Origin: Gryganskiella cystojenkinii
Lineage: Eukaryota > Mortierellomycota > Mortierellomycetes > Mortierellales > Mortierellaceae
Assembly (NCBI GenBank): GCA_015852425.1
Contig: JAAAIG010000164.1
Coordinates: 1,033-55,569, forward strand
Direction of reading: 5' to 3'
DNA length: 54,537 nt
Position 1 is the stretch's first letter; every line of letters begins with the position of its first letter. Shown piece after piece: positions 19,467 through 30,570 of this stretch. The notes below the pieces were generated by a model. It had not been told where the DNA came from and searched no databases. It worked only from the letters and a program-made list of their open reading frames with translations. Position numbers and translations under genes: made by a program.

Positions 19467-22400
19467 ATGGGAAACTCATCCTCTGCCACAAAGGACTCGG
19501 CCGAGCCCATGACCCTAGACTCGCTCCTTCTCGGCGCTGCTCCTGCTGGTTGGGACTACACCCTTGACTCAAAGCAACACGGTGCTCTCTCTGGTAACAG
19601 AATCCACCTTTTATCAATACAGGCAGAAAGAAGTTCTATTTTTTTTTCCTGCAGTCTTTTTAACGGATCGTCAACCCCACTCTCTTTGCTTAATATTAGC
19701 CCCCATCATGGAAAAGATCGAACCTGTCGGACCCATGTACTTGGCCCATGCCCGTCGCCAGCTGTACAAACGCACCTTCTCAGAGGACGAGGCTCACCAG
19801 GCTAGATCAGATGCCGATGCCGCCGCCGCTGCTGCTGCTGCTATAGCCGAGGATGCGGAAAACAACGACTTTGAGATTGAAACCGATCACAAGGATGACC
19901 TTAGACGTGACGCCAAGGACTGGAAGACTCAGGATCATTACCGTATGCTAGGACTCGGCAAGATCCGCTGGAGAGCCACTCGTGGCATGATCAAGAAGGC
20001 TCGTAAGTGGATGAACTACATTGCCTATACCCTGTTTGTCGCGCACTTTTTATTCAACCTTTTTTCTTTCATTTGTATGTCTCTCCATGGCAACCTAGAC
20101 CGAACCAAGGTTCTCGTTCACCACCCAGACAAAAAATCTGGCGCCTCGGGTGGGACCTCTGCACACGATGATGGATTCTTCAAATGTCTTCAAAAGGCCT
20201 ATGAGATTCTTTCGGACGAGACCAAACGTAAACAGTACGATTCTGTAGACCCAATCCCTGAGGAAGCTTATTCAGCATTGAAGGAAGGCGCAGATTTACC
20301 TTTTACCGAGGCCTGGGCACCTGTCTTTGAACGTGAATCCCGATTCTCAAACACGGATCGTAGCAGGATCCCCAAGATTGGGACCATGGAATCAACAAAA
20401 GCCGACGTCGAACGGTTTTATGGATTTTGGTACGATTTCGATTCCTGGAGGACGTTCGAATACCTGGACAAGGAAGAAGGAGATGGTCCTGAAAAGTAAG
20501 CATCCCTATTTTGCAATACCTGTTCTGTGCTAGCGCACGAGCGATTGGGTATTGACCAAGATTCTTTCTTTATTGTTTTTCAATAGCCGTGATGACAAGC
20601 GTTATATGGAAAAGAAGAACAAAGCTGAGCGTGCAAAACTGAAAAAAGAGGATATTGCCCGTCTGAGAAAATTGGTCGATACGGCTTTTGCACTCGACCC
20701 CCGCATGGCCGCGTTCAAGGAACAGGATCGAGAACTCAAAGAAGCCAAGAAGCGAGAGAAACAGGAACAAGTAAACCGAGCTAAACAGGAGGCCATGCGT
20801 GAGGCCGCGATTGCCAAGGAGATCGAGGAAGAACGCGAGAGTGAAGAACGGATCAAGAAAGAAGAAGATCGCAAGGAAAAAGAAGCCAAGAAGAAGGCGG
20901 TTCGCAAGGAAAAGAAGAATATCAAGACTCTTATCAAGGTATTGAAGATAGCAAGATAGAATTGGAGGCTGCCGTCATGTGTAATCTGAATAGTCAGCTA
21001 AGTCGGAAAGGCTAACTTTGTTTTTTTTCTTTCTATGATTGGGATACTTACTCTAGGATGCCAACTATGGATATGCCAAGAATGCCAATATTAGTCCTTC
21101 GACTTTAGAGATTTATTTGTCCGAGTTGGAGACGATGCTCGACAAGCTGTCATTTGAGGATCTGGAACAACTCAGTAAGGACCTGAGCTTGACCAAGAAG
21201 AGTAATGAGGACAAGCAAAAAATTTTGTCCGCAGCTGCTAAAAAGCTCGTCCAGGAAGGTCTCGCCTCGACCGAGAACCTTTCGCAATTTGGAACTGGTA
21301 AGGTGCTTTTTTTTAAAAATACAGATTTTCGTTTTTCAATAGCAGAGATTTGTTAACGCCGTCCTCCGATATACCTATTCTAGAAACGGTCGAACGCGTG
21401 ACCAAGAAGTCCTCGGATACTACTCAACCCTCCTCAACAACAACGCCCTCCTCCGCCTCTGGATCCAACAACAGTACCATCCCCACAAAGGAGTGGTCTG
21501 TAGAAGAAGTCGCCTTGTTGATCAAGGCGGCCAACAAGTTTCCTGGAGGTGTTAGCGATCGTTGGAACACTATTGCAGCCTATATCGCGTTGCATACGGG
21601 TCTCCCGCAGCGCGATTCTGAGGATGTGATCAAGAAATCCAAGGCGGTTCAAAAGGGTTCCTCTCAAGAGGCTACAGTCCGCCAATTGCAGTTCCAAAAG
21701 AAGACCTATGATGTCCAGGATGCACCCTCGGTTCGTTATGATATCGAGGGCGAGGTCGCACCTGTTGTCGCTGCCTCCACTTCAGAGAATCCTGTCAAGA
21801 TTTCAGCCGAGGAGGCAATGGCCGCTGTCAATGCGGCTGTAGGTGTTAAGAAGCAGAAGAAGAAGCCCACCACTGCTGCTGCCGCTGCCACTGTTGAGGC
21901 TGTCTCTGCCCCTACGCCTGCCGCGCCGTCGACCTCAGCTACACCAACAACATCTGCATCAGCCAAGACAGCCGCTCTTGCTGCAATGTCCTCCCCTATG
22001 ACTGCGTCATCTGCAGCTCCACCAGCGGCGTCACTCTGGACCTCTGCGGAGCAAAAATTATTAGAAGCCGGATTGAAATCTTTTCCGCCGTCGTGGCAAG
22101 GTGAGGGCGATCGATGGGACAAGATCGCAGAGGCTGTTCCAGGCCGAACTAAAAAAGAATGCAAACTTCGAGTCAAGGTAAAAAAAAAAAAAAAAAAAAA
22201 AAAAAACGCCGCGAGGCGGAATAGAAGCTCGGCGTCATGTTTTTATGTTTCTGGTAAAGGGCTCTCACTGTAGAGCCCTGTTTACAGAATTGGAGAAGGA
22301 AAAAAGAATATATTTTTTTATGTAAGGTTGAAGATGTTGACTAATCCATGCTCCGCCCATCCTCTCTTTATTTCACCTTGATGGATTCTCAATCTTCTGG

Positions 22401-22467
22401 ATTTTTACAAATTTAGTTCTTGCAAGATCAGGTCAAGGCTCAGAAAGCTGCAGCAGTAGGAAAATAA
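19467..22467 (+). CDS. ZUO1: Zuotin / MPP11 (DNAJC2), ribosome-associated J-protein with two SANT domains
   Basis: Seven exons (19467-19593, 19700-20002, 20099-20495, 20587-20938, 21057-21297, 21384-22177, 22417-22467) give 754 residues. The J-domain spans about 115-195 with HPD at 152-154 (VLVHHPDKK); a zuotin-homology segment follows (PFTEAWAPVFERESRFSN, YGFWYDFDSWRTFEYLDKEE), then a Lys/Glu-rich helical ribosome-binding region. Two SANT domains lie at about 507-560 (EWSVEEVALLIKAANKFPGG) and 689-738 (LWTSAEQKLLEAGLKSFPPS, then PGRTKKEC). The protein stimulates the Hsp70 Ssb or HSPA on nascent chains as part of the ribosome-associated complex with Ssz1. Yeast Zuo1 lacks SANT domains; animal DNAJC2 has them, so this fungus keeps the longer form. 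The last exon, only 51 nt, ends RVKFLQDQVKAQKAAAVGK across the junction, which matches the animal C-terminus in character and supports the model. Confidence 0.95.
22178..22416 (+). other. Structured last intron of zuotin
   Basis: Right after donor GT there is a run of 27 A (22180-22206), then CGCC-GCGA-GGCG, a four-base stem closed by a GNRA-type tetraloop. Next comes a 7-bp hairpin, GGGCTCT (22259-22265) with AGAGCCC (22272-22278), and a decoy acceptor TTTACAG at 22281-22287. The acceptor that restores the family C-terminus is at 22415-22416. Confidence 0.6.
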
Positions 22468-22517
22468 ATGTGAAACGGATTAATTCTTTCCTTTCCTTTT
22501 CAAGTTCTTTGTTGTTG

Positions 22518-22557
22518 AATGATGGATTCAAAGTTGTAATGATGGATTCAAAGTTGT
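22518..22557 (+). repeat. Exact tandem duplication of a 20-bp unit, 3' of zuotin
   Basis: The unit AATGATGGATTCAAAGTTGT occurs twice without a spacer (22518-22537, 22538-22557), in the probable 3' untranslated region of zuotin and the 3' flank of the Gln-rich gene. Confidence 0.9.
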
Positions 22558-22665
22558 TTCATATTGAGGAAGAGCCCTATCAAGAATTATGTGAAAAATC
22601 TACAAACTTCTTATTTAAAATATACTAGTGTACTGTACAAATGAAGGATACGATATGCGGCGCTA

Positions 22666-25311
22666 TTAGTGCCGAAGGTCATGCTGTGGGTAGGGATGTC
22701 TTTGTTGATGTTGATGTGGCTCTCGATGGTGAGTTGGATACGAGCTTTCTCGCTCGGAATACGGACCGGTTCGCTGGCGATGGTACGATCCAGCCACTCC
22801 AGAAGCGACGGCGTTCCCCAGAGTCATCGACTCAGGCTCTTGAGGGGGTGATCCATTTATGGAATACGAGTGTGGGCGAAGCTTTTCTTGCTCGACCACT
22901 GAGATGTTGCTGCTGTAACTGTTTAAATCCATCGGCCTTCGCCCTTGTCCTTCAATACCCTCGCCCCTGTTTGACATCTGATTCAGAGTTGGAAGCGACG
23001 ACGCCAGTGGTTGACTTGTTTGTTGGGGCTGGAAGTCGTGACGTGGAGGGCGTTGATGTGGAACGGGATTCGAGTGTGTTGGAGACGACGCCGTTCGGTC
23101 CTCGCCTTCTGCGACTGGGATCACCGAAGTAAAATGCATCGAGGATACCGAGGGCGAAGAAGGGGGGGAAGAAAACCTCGGCCTCAAAGCACTTGATGAT
23201 CCAAAATACTCGTACGACAATGGTCTTCTGATATCCGGTTTGGTGGTCGAGGACGGGGACGACGGGAGAGAATGAGCACCACTGGTTCGCTCTAGGGTCT
23301 TGATTCGATGCTGTTGATGGTCCTGCTGCGCCGGGGAGTTCAATTTCGGTGAGGCAAACGAGGGCGGAGGGACAACGTATCCCAGGGGCGAAGGCAGCTG
23401 TGAGCGATGCTGTTGTTGTTGTGCCTCCATGGTTGATTGCATCTGAGGAATTGGCGAAGAGTGCGAATGAGTATGTTGATGTGAAGACAGGTTCGCATAA
23501 TGACGCCCTGGGATGGACGGATACGTATGGCTATGTCGCCTGATCCTGTGATGATCGTCTTCTTCCCCTTTCATGTCTTCAGTGCGAGGTTCCCTCTCTA
23601 CTCCTGGCCAAGAAGATGGATATAATGCGCCATGATGCTGCTGCTGCTGCTCTTGTGGTCGGAACTCTCTCTCCTCTCGCATATCCCCCAAGCTCAATTT
23701 CGAGAGACTGACCGTCGACCCTTTTCTCGACGGTGGCGAGGGTGGACAAGGATCCTGAGGCGAGTAAGGACGTAATGAGGATGACGGAGGGTGAGATCGA
23801 GATGACGAAGGTTTCACCGCTGAACCAACACTCCCTCTCCCATGTCCGCCTATCTGGGATGAGGGTCGAGGGTAAGACAACTGCTGTCGCTGTGCTGAGA
23901 TCGGATGCGGCTCTTCTTGGTATTGCTTTCTGGGCCGTTTTAGACTGGGCTCGATCTGGACAATTGGGCCTGAATAGTTTTGATACTGAGGATGATAGTT
24001 TTGTTGCAGAGGCTGATGTATTGGTGGAGGCGGGTTGGAAAGATTTTGAGGGCGATGATGCGGTGAATAATCTGGCGGGATTGAATGTGTGTTGGTTATT
24101 GTCGTTGGGGATTGAGTTGGCTTTAATCCGCTTCCACCACGTGGAGGAGGTAATCGACCTGCAATTACGCTCAACCGATGTTGTTCTCGTTGCTGCTTTT
24201 GGAGGAGCTCTTCCTCTCGTTGCTGCTGTTGGGGCGAACACTGCTGTTTGTGCTGCTGTTCTTGCAGGTGCGGCTGTTGTTGCTGCTGATGTTCACTTTC
24301 CCTCGCTTTTGCAGCCAACACGGCGGCCCTTTTTTGTTTTTCTTCCTCTTTTTGTTGTTTGATCTTCTGTTGATTCAGTTGCTTTTGTCTTTGCAGATCC
24401 CATTGGAGGTACTCTTCCTGTCGACGAAGCTTTTCGTCCAGAGCCCGTTGCTTTTCAAGTTGTTGAGCGGCTTGTTGTTTTTTTCGTTGTTGCCACCGTT
24501 CTCGTTGTTCTCGCTCGTGCTGAAGCAATTCCTGTTCGATTTGCTCGCGCGTTCGGTGTTTTTGCTGGTACCGTTGTTGTTGTTGCTGCTGCTGCTGTGG
24601 GACAGGGTTTGGGCGAGCGTGAGGATGTGGTTGAGAAGAATGTGAATGTGGTGGTGTTTGCAGTGAGGGCCATTGTGTTTGGGACGCAGGAGGGGTAGGA
24701 AGAGGGTTGTGTGGTCTGTGTTCAGGTTGTGGATACCGTTTGTCTTGTTGTGCTGGGGGTGGTGGGGGAGGATGCCCTTGCACGGGCCTGAGTATTTGGT
24801 GCTCCAAAGGACCATGCGAGTATTGATGTGGACCAGAAGGAGTTCGAGGCGGCTGTGATTGTTGCTGTGAATGTGTCTGGTGTTTAAGATGAGGAGGTGG
24901 GGGGAGTCGAGGAGACTGGAGAGAAGACGATGTCGAGTGAGAGCGTCGATGATGATGCTGTTGATGAGGGTGGTGTTCAGGCTGTGATAGTGGTGGAGGT
25001 GAATAAAGCGATGCTACTGGGGAAAGAGGAGGAGTCGTTTCAAGGCGGGCTCGTTTGATGAAGGGTCCATCCTTTGGTGTTGGGCCTCGCTCCCAGTTAT
25101 CAAGTTGAGAAGGAGTATCATGGCGAGAAAGATAAGGGAGGTGATGTGAACGAAGGTCCGAGGATTTGTACTGGTGGCGGTGATGCTGTTCTTGTAGTTG
25201 ATGATTGTGACAAGGAGGATGTGTAAGTGGAGGTCGATGGGAGGGCGGGCGAGTAGGAAGGCGTCCATAGCAATGTTCCTCGGGTTGTCGACATGCTTGC
25301 ATGGTCGCCAT
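22666..25311 (-). CDS. Gln/Pro/His-rich protein with central coiled coil, possible transcriptional or mRNA regulator
   Basis: One open exon of 881 residues from ATG 25311 (MATMQACRQPEEHCYGRLPT); the frame extends 10 codons further only to a TTG, so I use the ATG. The first 240 residues are rich in Pro, His and Gln and carry a basic patch (FIKRARLE) usable as a nuclear signal. Residues about 255-390 form a long charged helix with many Gln (EQIEQELLQHEREQRERWQQ and similar), a probable coiled coil. A second basic patch (SLKRPRKQYQEEP) follows near residue 475, then disordered Ser/Pro/Gln sequence to the end (YPQHDLRH). Such composition is common in fungal co-regulators. I see no DNA-binding or enzymatic domain. 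The antisense strand is also open over long stretches because of CAG/CAA codons; those frames are shadows. A spliced extension at either end cannot be excluded. Confidence 0.65.
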   Translation of the reverse strand: MATMQACRQPEEHCYGRLPTRPPSHRPPLTHPPCHNHQLQEQHHRHQYKSSDLRSHHLPYLSRHDTPSQLDNWERGPTPKDGPFIKRARLETTPPLSPVASLYSPPPLSQPEHHPHQQHHHRRSHSTSSSLQSPRLPPPPHLKHQTHSQQQSQPPRTPSGPHQYSHGPLEHQILRPVQGHPPPPPPAQQDKRYPQPEHRPHNPLPTPPASQTQWPSLQTPPHSHSSQPHPHARPNPVPQQQQQQQQRYQQKHRTREQIEQELLQHEREQRERWQQRKKQQAAQQLEKQRALDEKLRRQEEYLQWDLQRQKQLNQQKIKQQKEEEKQKRAAVLAAKARESEHQQQQQPHLQEQQHKQQCSPQQQQREEELLQKQQREQHRLSVIAGRLPPPRGGSGLKPTQSPTTITNTHSIPPDYSPHHRPQNLSNPPPPIHQPLQQNYHPQYQNYSGPIVQIEPSLKRPRKQYQEEPHPISAQRQQLSYPRPSSQIGGHGRGSVGSAVKPSSSRSHPPSSSLRPYSPQDPCPPSPPSRKGSTVSLSKLSLGDMREEREFRPQEQQQQHHGALYPSSWPGVEREPRTEDMKGEEDDHHRIRRHSHTYPSIPGRHYANLSSHQHTHSHSSPIPQMQSTMEAQQQQHRSQLPSPLGYVVPPPSFASPKLNSPAQQDHQQHRIKTLERTSGAHSLPSSPSSTTKPDIRRPLSYEYFGSSSALRPRFSSPPSSPSVSSMHFTSVIPVAEGEDRTASSPTHSNPVPHQRPPRHDFQPQQTSQPLASSLPTLNQMSNRGEGIEGQGRRPMDLNSYSSNISVVEQEKLRPHSYSINGSPPQEPESMTLGNAVASGVAGSYHRQRTGPYSERESSYPTHHREPHQHQQRHPYPQHDLRH

Positions 25312-27262
25312 TGTGAATGAAGATATAAACAGACCGGGCAAAGATGAAAAAGAAAGAGAAGGCGCGAAGAGGAGACGAGAAGAACAGGAGAAAAGGAGGG
25401 GGGAAAGGGTTGAATGTTACTTGATTGACGAAGAGGAAGAGGAAGAGGGAAGAATTCTTCGGTAACGTTGACAATCAAAGGAGAAAAAAGAGGAACGGAC
25501 GAATGGGTCGGAGGGGGAAACAGTAAAAGAATGAGTGTGGCGCGGGGGGGAAAGCGGAGATGCAGAAGGAAAACTGAAGGTTCGAAAGTCGATCAAATTG
25601 GATTGAAATGAGAGATTGAATGACAGGGGTAAGGTACAGTAAGTGTATCTTTTATCCGCAGAAAACCCTATCAGAGAGCAAAAAATTGAGAACTAAGCGC
25701 GTTGACTGTACGAAAGGCGGGAGTCAATCAGGTGTATTTTATTTTGTTCACGAGTACGAGTGAAAATGTATGTACGGCAATTTTCACTTTGTTTTACAAT
25801 GACGAGAAAAGAGAAGTAGGTGGGGATTGTACCATGGTCAGCAGTTGTCTGATTGAATTGGAGGCGGAAGGTGATAAAATAACGAAGAGCAGCGGTCGAA
25901 ATAACTCGCCAAAGATGATTGAATTTGTCAATAGAATGAAGAAGTGGTCCCTGCATATGCTCAGCTTCGAGGTTGTCAGTGAGCCAAAAGACAATTTGGT
26001 GTCACCGTCTGCTCCCTTTCCCGGAAACACAGCAGTTCACTAAAAAAATTGAAAAACAACCAGGGAGTGGTTCAGTTAGGGCGCAATGCAAAGTTGTGAA
26101 CACAAGAAAACTTGCAAAGAAATTGGAAAAAAAAAGCGGCTAAACACAAAAAGTTCTCAACGGATTCCCATCCGAACCATTCTTGAGCTTGGGACGAGGC
26201 TCTCTTGCTCCTATTTGCATAAAAGGTGTTCATGCAAATGAAAAACTGAAAGGGAAAAAAAATTGAAAGGGAAAGGAAGCGAACACCAACAATTGTCACA
26301 TCGACACCTGGACTCGACAAAAAAGAGACAAAAAAAGAAAACATTGTTTTTGTCCAAGGGCAGGGTAGGACCCTCTCGACATTTTTTTTTCTAGGAGAAT
26401 CGACTCTCAATCAACCGGATTGCTCGTGCCGTTATTTTCCCTTTCGAACCACCGCGGCGCCAACGAACCGTTGGACCATCTAACAAAATTTCTCTATTAC
26501 GAAAGAGCTTCTCGAGGTAAATAAAACAGGCAACGGCGAACAAAAATAGTGGCAGAACAACGTTTTTTTTTTTATGTTAAATGATCATATCGTAACAGAG
26601 ATGTCGACAAGACACCATTGTTCTTGGTGGTAATCAGAGTCAAGCAAGGAGGAGCTGGGACGACAACAAAGAAGAAGGATTGATACCTGACCTCTTGGAT
26701 ACCGAAAGCAATTGAAATATATAAAAAAACAACCCTCCATGCGCGGCATGTTCGTATACAAACAGCCCAGAAAAATCAATGGCGCCCAGAACGATCTAAA
26801 AGCTCGACAAGCAGAACTCTTTTCTTTCTGTGTTTTGACCATTTGGGCTTTTGCTGCACACCCAAAAAAAAGCAGGGCGAACAAGGTTAAGAGTACAAAA
26901 AACATTATCGATCCGTTTCAGAGCCCAGTTGATTCTCTGGCTCGATGGCCTTTTTGTTCCTTGTTTTCTTTCGCATGTGAACAAAAGGGGAAAGTAAAAA
27001 AATACAGAAAAATGGAGGCGCAGAAGACTCAAAAGAAAAGAACAATAAACAAAAACGACCCTTCTTGCCTTTTTTATTTTTGTTTATGATTTTATGATCA
27101 ATGGATATGTGCATTGCGCCGTCTGCGCTCGGCAGTCCCTACCGAGTTTATAATTTCGACTCTGCTGTTTGCCACCTCGCCCACGCCAGCCCAAAGCGAG
27201 GAAGGACGAGGCGGGGCTCATTCAAAATTCCGCTTTTTCTGTCAAGGAAACAGCGAAAACGA

Positions 27263-27289
27263 GGGATAGACCCTCAGGACGTCTATCCC
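27263..27289. repeat. Perfect 9-bp inverted repeat (hairpin)
   Basis: GGGATAGAC (27263-27271) and GTCTATCCC (27281-27289) flank a 9-nt centre that itself contains CCTCAGG, a smaller palindrome. It lies in otherwise featureless DNA, and no terminal repeats or ORF frame it. Confidence 0.8.
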
Positions 27290-30200
27290 GCCAATACAAC
27301 ATGGAAGTCGCTACAAGGGCCAGAATTTTGATCAAACTCGTTTTTTTTTTAAAAGAACCTTCGAGGTTACTGAAGTTAGAAAATCATTCCTCCGATTTGT
27401 CAAAATATTATTAACGTCTAGAGTCAGAGAGAATCCAGATCGGACAAAGAACGAAGATCTATTTCCCACAGCCGCCTAGACGGTGCTTGGTTGTTCGCAT
27501 TGCAAGCGCGAGGCCCAGAAGTTCGTCATGGAGAAAAAAATATCCTTCACCTCCCCGCGGAGCTTTTTTTCTTTTTCATCTTCTCTTCTATACCGCCTTC
27601 GCCGCACTTTGCCCTTTTTATTACTTTCTTTACCAAAGGCTGAGGAAGGGCTGCTCCGGAGCGTCTTCCGGAGGTTGACTTAGAGAATCGTTCCCCATCT
27701 TTCCCATCTCTCCATATCTGACTCGTGTCAGCCAGCTGCATCTCTCTCTCTCTTCTTCTTGTTTCTCGAGCATTCAAGCTGCAAATAACAAAACGTGTTT
27801 GTTTAAGATATGAGGTAGAGAGTATGCCGATGGCGAAAGACGAGGTGCTAGCTCAAGCATTCAGTGCTGTACAAAGTAAATTTGGTTACAAATGTACTGT
27901 ACTCGAATGTCAAAAGCACTCAAGAATATCCAAAAAAAAATAACCATGCATGTTCCGAATGTCAAACATAAAAAACGGGTTACAAAAAAACACCCGAATC
28001 TTTTTATATGTCACGCCCACCTCAGGAATGAATCAAAAAAGACCTTTTCTATACTTGAGCTCTCATCCGCTTGTTTGGGGTATGCATATCAAAGACGCCA
28101 TATTTTTCTTCTCATTTTGAGCTCTGTTCTCACTGGGCTCTCTATATCTTCCACTCTCACTCTTCATCATGTTTTTTTTGATCGCTTGAGATAGGACCCC
28201 TCGATTTCTCATCAAAGGATTTATTCCCATGCTGTTCCCGGGATCTTTGTGAAGCACTCGAGGGTGTCCCGTCTGGTGACCTCTTTCCGTGCTGCATCCA
28301 CCCACCCTTCCCCCCGCCCAAAGTTTTGTACAATCAAAGGCTGTGTATCTTACTTTTTTGGCTTTTTAGCTTTTTGGCATTTTTTGTGAAGTGAGAAAAA
28401 AGACAGAATCGAAAAAAAAGTGCGTGGAGCTGCTTGAGTGGATGAACACAAGGGACTTTTGTGCTACATTTGAAAAATATCATGAAAATGGCGGGGCAGA
28501 GAGCGCGGGAAGTGGAAAGAGCTATTCACCTATTTGTCTCTTTTTCCATTCTCAAAGCTCGCTTTTTTGACAGACAAATTTTGGCAAGTGACACCTCTCT
28601 TTCTTTCTAATCTGTCCTCCCAGCATTTCGTTTTCACTGCAGCCTTCCTGGCAATTGTTGACTTTTTTTTGTACATGCATGTTGATCCTACTGGTTTGCT
28701 ATGTGCAGCTCAAGCTCCACCTTTGCAATACGCGATCCTAACCAATAGGAAACAAGGCGCTGCATGAATGTTGGCAAAAAAAAACAATTGAGAGACATCA
28801 TCAAGCAAACAACATGGACGACCCAACAACAAGGCGTGTCGATACAAGGAAGCGGACCAAAAAAAAAAAAAAAATGAAATCAAGCAGCAGGCGAATGGGC
28901 CAAAGAATTGTCTTGTCGTACAACGAAAATACGTTCATACCATCGGTGAGAGCTTTCAGAAAAAGGGAGAGAACGAAAGAAAGCAAAGACGGACAACACG
29001 AGCTCAAACTGGGTTTCTTCGTGTTTGATGGGACATGATGGGACCTCAAGGGAACCACACAACCTTCTCGTATATTTCTCTCTGCATCGCCTCTTGAATG
29101 CAAACACCAAAAGACAATATATCAACGAGTTTTGTACCCCTTTGCTGCTGTGCTGAACCTCATTGATTGCAGAAGAAAAATAAAGACTGGCTCCTAGTCT
29201 AGCGGCACTTTTACATGGCTCACACATTGTACAAACGAAAACAATCAGAAGAAATGGGCGTAGGATGGGGCTAACAGGCGAGTGCAAAAGAAAAACAGGA
29301 AGAGGCGGGGAAGAGGCAAGAAAAGATATGCAAAGGAGATAACGCGCATGAGACTGGCGCAGAGTGCAATTTTACCGAGGTATTCAAGTGAGTAAGGGAT
29401 AAAATAAAAAGACAGCATGAAGGGAAACCCTGTCTTCACGTTATATGCCGCACCATCATGAGAATACAAAAAAAACGACAACGCGGACGACGCGGACGAC
29501 GCAGAAACGCTCTCTGCTCTCTTTTCGTGGTTTTACACTGCCACATGGACACTATGTTCGCGTTTCATTTTCCTGGTTAAAGAGGGAGACTAAGAATATG
29601 ATTGCTGATTGCGAACTCTCCCTTCATCGCTAAAATATGCAATGCTTGTTTGCAAGTTGACACAGTATGGGCGTTGAACTTTGTGTTTGATCCAGCCCAA
29701 CCTATTCTTTTATTTTTATTTTGATACTCAGGTGGTCTCGGAACAACAGTACCTTGCCAAACACGAGGCACAACAAAGTAGTACCTGCATGCACACTGCG
29801 CAGCGTTTGGCATTCATGAAAAAGGGCCATTTGTCGTGCTCTCCCTCTTTCGCCTTATTGTCGTCGTTCTGTTGCATCTTTCTCGAGTTTCTCACGGTAT
29901 TTTCCTCCTCTTGGATAGTCCGTATGTTTCCAGAAGTGCTCTTAGACTTGTGCAGTACAATACAAGACTATAGGTACGTAGCAGCAAAGGACGTCCAAAA
30001 GAAAGGGCTATCTGTAGTCGATCGCGGGAAACGTCGCGTCGTCTCGTCCTACATCTTTTGCGATAGCAGACTAAGTTTTGGCGACGAAATATTTCAGTAG
30101 TCGAAAATCATAGTTTCTCCCCCCTTCCCGCACGAGAGACCTTTGTTCTTCTCCCTCTCGCACATTAAACAAAGAGGGAGGTCATGATTTTTTCCGTGGT

Positions 30201-30563
30201 CACTGACTAAACGGCTCGGAATATCAAGAATATCTACTGCCGAGGTGTTTTCAAAGTCTTCATCAACATCCCAGTCTGTTTTCTGGTTCAAGCATACTTC
30301 CACTCCATGGTCTACCAAAGAGACATACAAAAAGAGCTGGATGAGTTCTTCTATTTTGTGAGCATCTGCCGAATCCAAAAGAGGGAATTGATGACAGATC
30401 AGCAATTGAGATCAACAGATCCAAAATGCCTTTTCGAATTACCGCGTTCTGTTTCTTGTCCATACTTTCATGTTTTCCAAGGGACCAGGAAGATGACGAG
30501 CAAGAGAAAGACTTTTGTCAGCAGGAGTCGCGTGTAGCGACAGGAAAAGGGTGTCCGTTTCCA

Positions 30564-30570
30564 TCACGTG
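30564..30570. promoter_or_regulatory. E-box TCACGTG upstream of the YhhN gene
   Basis: TCACGTG followed by GG, about 260 bases before the YhhN ATG. It is the core bound by fungal bHLH factors such as Cbf1 and Pho4. The same TCACGTGGG occurs at 42137-42145. Confidence 0.35.

Noticed and set aside
23733..24645. Plus-strand open frames of 155-209 codons
   Set aside because: They are antisense shadows of CAG/CAA-rich codons of the Gln-rich protein on the minus strand.
29464..29503. Short repeats of the GACGACGCG type as a possible array
   Set aside because: Only a few imperfect units, no spacer structure; not a CRISPR or satellite array.
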